NCBI RefSeq assembly: GCF_902686445.1
Contig: NC_062229.1
Span: 3,373,003 to 3,437,002 of the forward strand
Direction of reading: 5' to 3'
Length of the DNA stretch: 64,000 bases
From: Sciurus carolinensis
Lineage: Eukaryota; Chordata; Mammalia; Rodentia; Sciuridae
Shown in pieces: positions 12,501 to 24,500 of the stretch; position 1 is the stretch's first letter; each line of letters starts with the position of its first letter. The notes beneath the pieces were generated by a model. That model was given only the letters and a program-made list of their open reading frames with translations. It had not been told where the DNA came from and searched no databases. A program made the position numbers and the translations under genes.

Positions 12501-15500
12501 CCAGATATGTCCCCGGAGCTTCACCTTGGTGCTGGGCAAGAGCAGTCCTGGTCACCTATGAGAACAGTGAGTGCCCAGGGCTCCTGGAAGGGCAGGAAAG
12601 CCTGGTTTTGGCTCAGTCTACTGTCCATAGATCCCTTAACTGGCAAGTCTTGGTGACTTTGCCCACGGTAGGTGGGGGAGGGCAGTCTAATGTGATCCAT
12701 GACAGAAGGATGATCATAAAGGCCAGGGTCTCCTCCTGGGGGAAAGCAAGGGACAATGGCATAACAGGCCACTGGAGGCAGCCTTGCTTTTGTGCTAAGG
12801 GTCAGCCTTGGTCAAGGTGCAGGGCACAAGACCAACTTATAACTCTGAATATGAAATTAAGAAAACAATTCCATTTTCAGCAGCACTTAAGAGTAATAAA
12901 ATACTTGGGAATAAATTTAACAAAAGAAAACTTTGTTGGAAGAAATTAAAGATTCATATAAAGGGAAAGATAACTCAAAAGGATACACAGTGTATGGCTC
13001 CATTGATAAGCAACGTCCAGAACAGGTAAATCCAGAGACAGGAAGTAGATTCATAGTTTCTGGGGGCTGGGAGAGGATGGGGTGACTGCTCATAGGGATG
13101 GGGCTTCCTTTTGGGGGTGATGGGAAATTTCTAAAATTAATGATGTTAGCTGCACAATTCTGGGTGTTTATTAAGAACCATTTGATTGTACACCAAAACA
13201 TCAAATTCCAAGAATCTTGCCAGATCTAGCTCTTAGACATCACACAAAATCAAGTCAGAATTCGGAACAAGGAGGAAGACTGTACCCACCGACAAGGCAC
13301 TGCTGAGCCCCACTGCTGTCCTGGGCAGCAGCAGGATGAGATTGACCCTCAGCAACCGAGTGCCAGGGGCTGAGCAGTGGCTGAGGCAGCCATGCTCTGA
13401 GGCTGGTGTTCCTGGTGTGACAGGGTGGCCACACAGCCACCAAGGAGGCACACCATTCTGGAAGAAGCCCACCAGGTGGGCCATTCCAGAAGGCAAATGC
13501 TGAGCTCCTTTCCTTTCAAAGAAGATGACTAGCAATTTAGTCACATTTTTCAAGTTGAGGTCAAAAGTGCAATTCAAGTAATTTTTCAAAAGCCCTGAGT
13601 GCTGGCTTAGAACACCCATTTTGGCTACAGAATGCTCCTCAGCACCCTGCTGTGTGGAGCCTGTGCCAGGCTGGGCTGGCAGGAGCAGAAGGCCTGAACC
13701 ACCATGGCCACTGAATGGCCTGCCACTGGGCCCAAAGCCTGCCCACCCTACCGACACACAGAGAATCCATGCTAGGTGCTGCAGAGAATGGTCAGATCAT
13801 CTTGTCTTTTCCTCTACAAGCACAGGACAAAATATGGAAAGTAGGCCTGCGTAGGGCGGGGTACTTCTAATGGCAACTGGGCACTTGGGACAGATGGGGC
13901 ACAGATAGCAGAGAAGTGTGCCTGTGGGTGGCCAAGCTCTGGAGGCCCTGTCATAGGACTCCTTCCATGAAACACTCCTAGAAATGTGCTTTCTCTGCAA
14001 CACAGTCACTGCCTTGTGGGTTGACCCAGACGCCCGCCACACTCCCCAGGTCCTGCTGGGTCCTAGGCATTGCGCCCCATGGGCTTGATAGAAGAACAGA
14101 GTCCCAGAGGCAGCCTCTGCCTGCCTGGGAGACAAGCGTGAACTAGCAGGCTGCTGCCTGAGGTGCTTTCTGCCCACCTCCGAAGGACCCCAAGTGATGT
14201 CTGAAGGAAACGATGCCTAGCCCTGACAGGATTCCTGATGTAATCAGGAACATACCCTGAACTAAAGCTGGCCTGCACCAGATGGTGGAGAGGATCCAAG
14301 AGCAGGCGGCTTGGTGGGAGCTGAGGACTGTGCAAGGGCAGGGCTGGTACAGGGCAGGAAGGGGCTGAGTTGCCGAGCGGAAGGAGCATCGAGAGAACAA
14401 GCAGGGAACAAGTGGAGCCAGGCTTCCTCCTTTCAGAGGAGAGGCAGAAACATACACTCTGCTGGTCCCGGCTGAAGCCCCCACCTGGCCCTGGGTGATG
14501 CAAGCAGGTAGACAGATGTGCATGTTCCGGGTCTGTCTGCACAGTGCTCAGGAGCCGATGCTCAGAACCCAGACCTTGGTTCAAGGGGCCATTCTCCATT
14601 GCAAAAAACCAGGGTCCCTTTGAGAAATGGGGATTGAGTCCAGGAGTGGGACAGGGAAAGAACCTGGAGCCTCTTGCTGGGGCAGAAGGTGAAAAAAGTG
14701 TTCAAAAGAATGAAGGGAACCTGGGGGAGAGGGAGGCCGTGGTGGGCAGTGATTCTGACCAAATTCTGTTGTTACACTGTGATCAGGTACAAATACATAA
14801 GCACAAATCCCATCATGTAACAAGTGTAACACACCAGTAAAAAAATGCAAAAGAGGGAAAAACAGAATAGAACGAAGGGCACCTGACTCACAACACAGGA
14901 ATCTGCCTGACAGGACTCCCATGTGGCTGGATCTGGGGCGATTCTAGCATCAAGGTAAAAACTAGTAACAACAGACTTAACCTAGCAACTAAAATAGAAG
15001 TCCATATTCCACACTGCCATGATAAATCGACAAATAAGAAGGGAGAAGGGACGGGGACCCTTCCAGCAGAATGCCATTAGCAGGCAGGAGCAGAGGAGAC
15101 AGAAGCTCCCGTGTATAGCAGCAGAGTCCTGAACTGTGCAGCCAGGGGGCACCGCCAGATGAGGAGCAAGGGTGAGATGAGGAGGAAGTTTTCCTGAAGT
15201 CTCCAGTGTCTCTACAAAAACCTTAACCACAGGTGTGGGAAGTGACTTCACATAACTGGTCTAACTGGTGAATTATGGCACAAAGCCAGTGGTAGAACAG
15301 GGCGATTCCACCTCATCAAGTGGTAGAACAGGGCGATTCTACCTCATCAAGTGATCAAGAGCAACCCTGCTAGCAAGAGGACAAAGCCAACATGGTGAGC
15401 ACCAAGGACAGGGCATCACCCCTGGGGGTTCCTACCCAAGATACTTCTGGGTCTTACCAGGAAATGCTGGGCACCACAGACCCAAGGACTCTACAGGATG

Positions 15501-18500
15501 CATGGCCTGTAACCTTCAAAGATGGAAAGTGAGATACATGGGTGTGACATGGACATGATTCCTTGCTATAAAGGACGCAGTGGATGAATGAAGAACGCAG
15601 AAGGGAGTCTCTAGGTGAAAGTGTTATAGAAACACTCTGACTCTTCTATAAGTACTAACGTTTTCAAAATTAAATTTCAAAAAGGAGAAAAACAGGAAAG
15701 GACACGAAATTCACTTTGCAGATGGCCTGACATGCTTCCCATGTGCCCAGGCATTAGGGTATCAGGGACTGTAAACCAAGGCTGTGTCCAAGCCGTGAAA
15801 TGGCCTGAAACATCTTGGCTTCCTGGGCCACCAGCTTCTAATGCTGGTGGACAAAGGAGAGAGGGGAGAGAGGCCACTACAGGCTCAGAGACAGATCACA
15901 AAACCAACTTGTACCTATGCTCACAGCACAAAAGGATCAAGTTCTGTAGTCCCCATGACAGATGATGGAGACCAAAACCAGGAGCCGGAGGACTTCACCC
16001 CCATGATTTAGAACACCACCTGCCAAATGACACCCAGTTACAACCTACCGGCTGGCTCTGAGGACCCTGAATCACCAAGTTCCTATTTGAATTGAGGTCA
16101 GGGGGTCATTTGAGGACAGTTGACTTTTAGAGTCAAAATGAATTCCACCATTTGAAATGGTGCCACTCAATCAATCCTCCAAGTTATAAAAACTCATGTC
16201 ACCTCTTCCCTTACCAGCATGGGACTTATCTCACAATGCTTTTGAAGTTGGCATTAGATTTATATAAGGCAGGTTGGGTTATAGAGTGTGGGTTGTTGAA
16301 CTTGCTCATTAAATACTTTATGGGGAATTCCAATCATGTGGGAGAAATTTTCAGGAAATTCAAGTTGGTTCTCTAAACAATAGACCAAAAAAGGAAGGTG
16401 CTTGTACTCTTCAGAAGGGATCACATAGTTTTCCTTAGCTTTAAAGTTGTGATGGTACATGCTCATCTGAACAGATCTAGGCAATACTAATGTGAAAATT
16501 TAATACACAGAAAAGGATCTGGAAAAAAATCACACAGCTTCATAGCAGCTATTTTGGGGTAGGACAGTGAGTGGAGAGGGGGCAAAGGAATTTTTCTTCT
16601 GTTGCTTTTTTAACAATATGAATATATTGTGTGAAAATGTGAAAACAGAATAAATACATCTCTCTCTCTCTCTATTGCAGATTGAACCCAGTGTGCTTTA
16701 CCAAAGAGCTCTATCCTCTGCCCGTTTTATTTTGAGACAGAGTCTTGCTGAAAATCTCACTAAAACTGCTAAAGCTGACCTAGAACTTGTGATCCTCCTG
16801 CCTCAGCCTCCCAAGTTGCTGGGATGACAGGTATGTGCCACTGTGCCAGTTCTTCATATATACATATATCTTTAAATATTTTTATTAGCCATTGGTGAAC
16901 TTTTAATTTATTCATTTGTATGCGGAGCTGAGAACCTTGCCCAGCTAGGTAAGCGCTCTACCACTGAGCCGCAACCCCAGCCTATATGTTTTCCAGAGTG
17001 TCAAACTCCTTACAACCAGGTCTTGCTGGGAGAAACAGAAACTTAAGGGCTTACTGAGGCCTTGTCTCATGATGGATTCCAGATCTAGAGGCTGAGGACT
17101 AGGGAAACTCAACACATTTAGGAACCAAAAGAGAATCCTGACTTCACACGCCCATTTCTGTTGAAGATCTCATTTAACAATGGTCAGTGCTGTGCATCCC
17201 AGGAAACCCCCAGGGACTGATGGATGGGCAAAGGGACACAAGGGCTCACCTGGGTCTGAGTCAGAATTGCCTGCAGAAGACTCGCAGAAGGTTGATGGCA
17301 TAAAAACATTGTGTTTTGACACTGTCGGCAAGGAGATGCAGGCAGGGGAGGAACAAGAGGGAAAAGAGCATGAGTGGGGGGCACACGGGGGCTCTCCTGC
17401 GTGCGGGAACACGCAGACTCGCACTGACGCTTCCTCACTGGGAGCAGAGACCTACTTTACGGTAAGAATGGGGACCTGTGGCCCAACGGCCTCAAGTGGT
17501 CTGCCAGCTGGCTGCCCGTCCTGCCTTGTGCTCCCAGCCCTATCTTGGCACCCTGGGCCCTGCTGGGGGTGGCCAGTCAGGATGCAGACTGCAGCAGCCG
17601 GGTCTCACTGAAGGCTGCCTCAGCCCGTTTCCCCTCAACGGCCAGTGTGCTCCTTAGCCTGACCGATTAAGGCTTTTCTTTATAAGAGCAACTGCTTCCC
17701 AGGGTGTGGGCCAGCCCACAGGAGTCCACAAACGAAGCGGGACTCACGAGGAACAGCTCGAGAGAGTGTGACGGCTGCAGCGAAGCGGAGCTGGAGGGCA
17801 GTGCAAAAGCAATGCGTTCCGAACACCAGCACCACTCCCGCCCGCCTCCCTGGATGACCGGCAGCGTAGCACCCGCCTGGTGCCAGCGTGGGAAAACAAG
17901 CCGTGGTCCCTTGCCCCTTTGGGCTACAGCCACAGAACCAAGTGGCCCCTCTCCTCTCGTGGCACTCTCGGCTGCCGAAGTGTGGTTCAGCAGTGAGTGG
18001 GAAGGGAAGCCTCCTCCTCCTACGGAAACACCTGTCCAGGTGTGCAGAAAACTTTAAGCAAGGCTGCAAACCAACCAGGCAGCTCCTGGATATCTGGGGA
18101 CAAATGACAGCATGTCCATCCGGGGCCTCGTGCAGCTGGGAAGGGATGTGTCAGTATCCAAAATCAACATCAAGGGCAGAGGGCTCAACAACCAGGGTGC
18201 CGAGTGATGCCTGGAAGGACGCTGGACTCTGCTCTGCCCTGTGCTCCTGCCACACGCGCATTTCTTTGTGAGTAGAAGTCACTGTCTGGAGTGATCTTTC
18301 CCTCACAGCGCTAGTAATGGCCATGAAGCCCACAACCGGAAATCGTTTCCCATGAACTGCCTAAGAAGGCATGACACGTCGTGCAACCAGAAGACCTCTC
18401 TAAATGCGCCTGTGCCTCCAGACCACGAGGCAGCACCAGAGTGGACCAAGTCATGATGGGGAAGAGGAATGGCTCGGGGTCAGCAGTTACCCTTGAACTT

Positions 18501-21500
18501 GGAGGGTGGCTCCATGCTGGAGGCAAGGGCCAGGCTTTCTGTGCCTCCTGAGTAGCCCCGACCACTCTCTGTCCCAGAAACCTGCCTCTCTGCCATGCCT
18601 GCCTCTGTACCTAAGGGGCCTGCTGGCCTGCATGCTGTGACTGAAGCCTTTTGGGCAGGTGCTCCACATCCTGCCTGGCCCTTCCTCCAAGGCCCCACCA
18701 AGTCCCCCGCCCCGGGAATTCATGGCATCGCGTCCAGGGTTCTGCTGGAGCTTCTTGGTTTGTGAGTGAGTGCGTGTGTGAATGCGTGTGTGTACACGTG
18801 TGCACATGCTCACGTGTCTGGGCTGCTGCACTGGGCAGCTGGTGCTCCCATAGCTGAAGGTCAGCCCACAGCGTCACAGCAGCCTTAGGAAGGATCGCAA
18901 TGAATGGTCAGAGCCCCAGGAGGGCTCTCAGGCTCAGCCCTCCTCTCCTACTTCTGAGGGACGATCTTTACCATACCATCGAGGTCCTCTGCCTGCTAAG
19001 TCTCACCATGCTGTTAAGTGCCACTGACTCCACGTGGGGGACACCTGGTGCCATACCCAGGCAAGTTCTGACCTCACTCCCAACAGAGACCACATCTAAT
19101 GGGATCTGGACAGGGGCCAGATGGGGGATGTGAGGTGTCAGAGGGGAACAATTAAGTGACAGAACGATAAATGCTTTTATCATTTACCTGACTGTGAAGG
19201 TGGGAACTGGGTTAAAGAGGACGTTCTTTCTCGCTTGACAGGAGGGCAGTAGTTTCCATCTTCTCGGTCAGAATCTACAGAAAATAATGAGGAAGAGGAG
19301 GAACATCAGGCTGCTTCTGTTTTTGCCACCAAAGATGGCCAAACGCTTCAGAGACTTCCTTACCCTCTCCTGCTTCGGGACTGGAGCCTCCAGCTGACCT
19401 CTGAAACAAGAGCACACGGCAGGCTGGTGAGAGGTGGCGGGCTCCGGGACCCAACCCCCGGCTCTGGAGCCAGTGGTGCCAAATGCACAACTGGGGCTAA
19501 CTCCTGGCGCTGCCACCGCTCCCTGCACAGAACTCCAGCCCACTAGAGGCGACTTCTGATGGCTTTCTGACAGCTCAAAGACGCCCAGCACGGGACCAGG
19601 TTCTCTGCTCCTCCACAGGTCACAGGGGCGTGCCACCCCGGGAACAACACAACTCTACTGGGCCACGAGTCATTCTGACAGGAGTTGAAAAGCAAGCCTC
19701 TCCACTGCCAGGGTTGCTTGAAATGGTCACTTAACGTGGATCCACTTGGTGTCCACTCCTTGCCCTGGAACAGTCTACGGTACAGACTCCTGCTCCAGGC
19801 TGGGCTTGGTCAAAGTCCACTGCAAAGTGTTCAGAACAGAACCGTCGAACCCTGTACAACTCTATGGACCACAGAACCACCACAATCTAAGAGAAGGGGG
19901 TCTAGGAATTGCCTCCTTTTACGATTTTTAGTTCTAGAATGTGAACAAGCAGCGATTAAGATTCAGAATGAGTGCCCGGTGCCCCAATCCCTCGCGTAAG
20001 TCCTTTGGCAGGGATGTGTTGTTCTCCAGACCTCAGCAGCCACCAGGCCACTCTGAGGAGCGGATGCCACTCCTCCTTGTGGACTTCATCGAAGAGCCAG
20101 AAGACCCAGTTTCCTATTTTTGAAAACTCTCCCCAGGAGTCAGGTTGAGCCACACGGGGACTGTCCACCTCGATGGGCTGTTAGGGATTAAATGAAATGA
20201 TGCGTGTGAAAGTTCTCTACCAACTGCAGAGTGGCGTGTAGAAGAAGTGACTGGAATAAATAAGACTGAAGACGCTGGGCACCAGGAGAGACCCTCCCAA
20301 GGGGAGAGGTGCTGGAACGTTTTTCCATAAAGGGCCAGTCATTGCTTTGTCTTGGCAGGCCACATTTAGTCTCTGCCACATTCTTTGCTTTTGTCTTTAT
20401 AATCCTTTAAAAATGTAAACAGGGGCTGGGGATATGGCTCAGTTGGTAGAGTGCTTGCCTTGCAAGCACAAGGCCCTGGGTTCAATCCCCAGCACCACCA
20501 AAAAAAAAAAAAAAAAAAAAAAAAAAAGGTAAACAATGTCTCAGTTCCCCAGCTGCACAAAAATAGGCTGTGGGCTGGAATCTGCAACAGCAAGAACCCA
20601 GAGAGGTTATGGTTTCTTCAAAGTCACACAGCTAATTCATGACAGTTAGAAAAGGACCATAACCTGGATTTCCTCCTTTGCAGTGGGAGCTGACAGTTTA
20701 GGTGTGTGTCAGGAAAGCAAGCCTGCTTGAGGTCTGTTAGAGCTCTCTGGAATTGGTCCTAGGGGGCTGTGTGAGGTGAGGGGAAGTCACCAATAACCCC
20801 ATGTGTGTACCTGGGCAATGACAGGATCAGAGGTCACTGCCACCCAAGTACTAGGGAAATAAAATCCTCTTAATACCATGGAGGGAGTCTCTTTTATTTA
20901 TTTATTTTTTGGTGATACCAGGAATTGAACCCAGGGCAACTCTACCAGCAAGCCACATCACCAGCCCTTTTTATTTTGAGACAGGGTTTCACTAACTTGC
21001 AGAGGCTGGCCTCAAATTTGTGATCCTCCTGCCTCAGCCTCCTGAGTAGCTGGTATTACAGGTCTATGCCACTGTGCCCAGCCATGGTAGGTTCTCTCAG
21101 TGATGGGCCACTGTGGAAATACCAGTGCCCCAAATGAAATGAAATCCTCGTGCCCAGTGTGCCAGTTCTGAATCTGTACTGCGTAGTGCTGGAATGTAAG
21201 AGCAGAGCCCCAAGCCCTACCCATGCCTCCCCTTTCCCCGAGCTGTACAGAAGGGATCCTGGCTCTGCTGGCTCTATTTCCAATGGGGGCTAACCCCCCT
21301 GGGCCTTGGTTCCCTCCCTCAGACACTGGGGATGCTAGTGCCTCCCTGGCAGCGGGGGTTGGGCCTTCAGAGACGAGGTAGGTGGAGCCCAGAGCGAGAC
21401 AGTGAAGCTGACAGTTACTCACTATGTGGCTAAACTCAAAGCTGGCCCTACCATGGTGCTAGACCCCTGGGGTGCACGGGGCAGGGCTTCCAAGCTCAGG

Positions 21501-24500
21501 AGATAGGCTAACTGGGAGAGCCGGGTCTTCTGAACTAAGTACTGGGTCCAACCACAAGGTGGCACCTGGTTGGGGAACCGTGAGGGGGTTAAGAGAACCC
21601 TGAACCGGAACTTAGTGTGGGGGGCTAAGATGCATTCCTGAAGGGCTTTGAGGCCACAGAGGCCAGAGCCTGAGTTGTGTCTGCTCACACAGACCACACC
21701 ACTGGCTTGTCATCAGGTCTACTCTCTTGGTATCATCTTTTTCTAGAGTGGCATCAGGGGGATGCAGGCTCCTACTAGCAAAGAGGAAGAGGCAGCGACT
21801 ACTTGCCCTGGCTAATGCAGCCATGAGCGGGCCGGGCCGCACGACCTGTCTGGAGAGCAGGTCACTCTAAGCTGAGAAGGGGCAAGGACACATCTTACTT
21901 GCCCTCTGAGCCTGGCAGCTACTGTCAGCCTCCCAAAACTTGATAGAGGTCCCTGGGAGAGTCCAGCCACCTCTTCAGTCCGATATTGTTGGATAGGGCA
22001 CTGACCGCCTCCCTTGTCCTCCCAGGTTTTTCTAACAGCGGGCCGAGCACAGACGCACCCCCACGACTCACCCCATGGCTCTAGGCTCTTCTTTCCTCCT
22101 ATAGTTTAACAAGCATCCTGATTGCACTGAAACCCTCTGAGTTCACCTCCTTGGTCTTGGGAGCCTTCCCTTTCCCGAATAACTTCCAGGCCTGGCAATG
22201 GCTCTCTCTTGGAGCTTCACGCCTCTGCAGACAAGTGTTCCCTCATCAGGGATGTCCTGCTCTCCTTGGTCACACAGTCTTGTTGCTCCTTACGTTTTTC
22301 CTTTGTGGTTTCGAATTCACTTAGAGTCCCTGCACTAGACTCCAAGGAGGGAACTGGTCCTTGTTCAACAAAGGGACACTGTCCCAGACACTCTGCAGGC
22401 CATGGAGACACAGCAAAGGCTAGTGCCCTGACCTTACCTGTATTAGTGTCTGGGCCAGGGGACCTGGGTGTCTTCCGGCTTTCTCAGCTCCCACAAGGAT
22501 ACTTCCACCACCATCACAACCAAGGACTCTGCATCTGACCACCTGTGACCACGTGTGATCTCAGTGAGTCTCCGTGGAAATTTCCTGGTTTTCCTTCTGT
22601 TACAGATTTCTAATTCATTTGGCTGTGGCTGGAGAATGTACTTTGCATGACTTCAATCCTTTCCAATTGGAGAGGAGTGTGGAATCCTGGGGAAGGTCCC
22701 TGTGCATGGGAAGGATATGCACCCTACTGCTGGGGGTAGCGGGCTCCCAGGGGTGCTTGGGTCCTCCTCTTACCATCCTCTCTCCAGCAGTCCTACTGAA
22801 AGCAGGGTGCTCCTTCTCCTTTCAGTTCAGTTGGTTCCTGCTTTGAGTATTTGGGGTTCTTTCCATGACACCCATGCCTCTCGGTGATTGGAGTCTCCTT
22901 AAGAATCTGATGGGTGCTCTAGCTCTCCCTCCAGAGCAGAGTAGCCAGTCATGAGCTGATGCCTCTGGGGCTCCCGCCTGGCCTCTCAGGCCTGTCCGTG
23001 GCTCTGGCAGCCTGCTGCTCGGCACCTCATCCTCCCCACCAGCACACATCAAAGTCCAGTCAGCCAGAGTGTGAGAGAATGTCCACCTGGTCACACCGCC
23101 ATGGCTCCTACTTGCTGGCCTCCCACCGGCCCCTGCAGATGGCCCACTCTGCATATGGTGGTCACGTCTGCCTGATCCTCTCTCTCTCTTAGGCCCTGAC
23201 TGTTGAGAGCCCTTGTCGGCCTCCTGCAGCATGGAGTCCTCTCACTCTACACCACTTCTGCTTGCCACCCTGGCTCCTTCCTGCTTTCTGAACACAGGGA
23301 CTCTATGCTCCTCACACAGTGTGGGGCACCATCCTTGCCCTGGGTCTCCGCAGGGCTGGGATGCTGTCCCTCACAGTCCACTACTGTGACAGCCACCTCC
23401 AGGACACGCCTGCATTCATTCTCCAACCCAGCTCTGGTCCCTGACCCTTTCCTGCCCCATTTTGCCCAGCGTAGTCAGAAGTGACCTCACACATCAGTCT
23501 GGTGTCTGTCTACCATGACCACACAGCTCAGAGAAGCACCCAGGGCCCTGCGCAAAAAATACATTTGGGGAGGATTTGCAGCACACATGAAGTCCATGTC
23601 CTTTGCTGTACCTGTTTTGGTGACCCCAAGAAGAAAGGGTGTCTGGCCAGATAAGACTCAGATGCTCCCTGACGCAACCTCAGGAGACCCTCAAATCCAT
23701 GCCCCGAGTCTCTTCTAAGAACCTGCTTACAGGAAAGTGGTGGCCTTTTGGTCCTGGGAAGGATGATGCAGGAAGGTCTTCCTCCTAGGGAACCTTCCAG
23801 GTGCTACTGGAACCCCTCAGTGAGGAAACTGCCGCCAGTGACTCCTCTTTAAGACTTAGAGGAAGGATGGGAGAGGGAACCTAAGGCAGCATCCTGTCTG
23901 CTACTTTTAGACGTGCCAGCTCTGGAGCCCTCCACAGCTGCCCATGGGAGGTGTCACCTGTCCCCAGCCCTCACTGGAACCCCTTGCTCCATACCCTGCC
24001 AGATGGGAGGGCCTCTCTCTTAGGACAAGGTTGGGCTTACTGTCCACTGGCCTGTGCCATCTGGCCCAAGGAAGGAAAAGGATTGGGATGCAGGGTACCC
24101 TTTGATCACCTGGCACCACACAAGGCCTACACCAGCCTCACCCTCTCCATTTCCCTTAGACTCCTGGGTACCAAGGAGGCCTGGGGACCACTGCTCACCC
24201 CAACCAAGGAAGCAGGTTCTCAGAGTTCTGTCTGGGATGATACCAGGGACACATGTAGGGCTGGGCTCCAGAGGGGTGCAGCCCACAGCCCAGAAGTCAC
24301 CAAGGAGACATGTGTGAGAAATTTAAGAGTGCTTCCTGGGGAGCAGTGAGGACAGAAGCAGGGTGAAAGAACCTCACTTCCTCCTCCACTTCTCTCCAAA
24401 CCTGGCTCCACCACTGATGATTAGGACTCCCGGATGACACCCCAGGAACACTGGGTTGACATTTGAGAATACCACAATAAAAACATTCCTCATTAATAAC

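Larger units (their letters stand above)
12047..19187 (-). other. RANBP3: RANBP3 intron 5
   Basis: 7.1-kb intron. It contains a duplicated exon 6 acceptor (about 13,803-13,900), an L1 remnant (12,826-13,200), a 31-bp tandem duplication (15,288-15,349), two SINE pieces near 16.7-17.0 kb and a GT-rich tract near 18.77-18.81 kb. Nothing is recognised in 13.9-15.2, 15.4-16.6 or 17.0-18.7 kb. Confidence 0.75.

Noticed and set aside
12808..13029. Lys-rich ORF of 73 codons
   Set aside because: It is the remnant of L1 ORF2, not a host gene.
13015..13200. Segmental duplication between 13.0 kb and 62.3-62.6 kb
   Set aside because: The shared phrases are those of the L1 3' UTR; these are independent insertions of one repeat family.
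15288..15349. CRISPR-like direct repeat
   Set aside because: There are only two directly adjacent copies with no spacer, in a mammalian intron.
20422..20528. tRNA gene, because ID SINEs contain A and B box sequences
   Set aside because: The body does not fold into a cloverleaf with an anticodon stem. It is a tRNA-derived retroposon with an A tail, repeated many times here.
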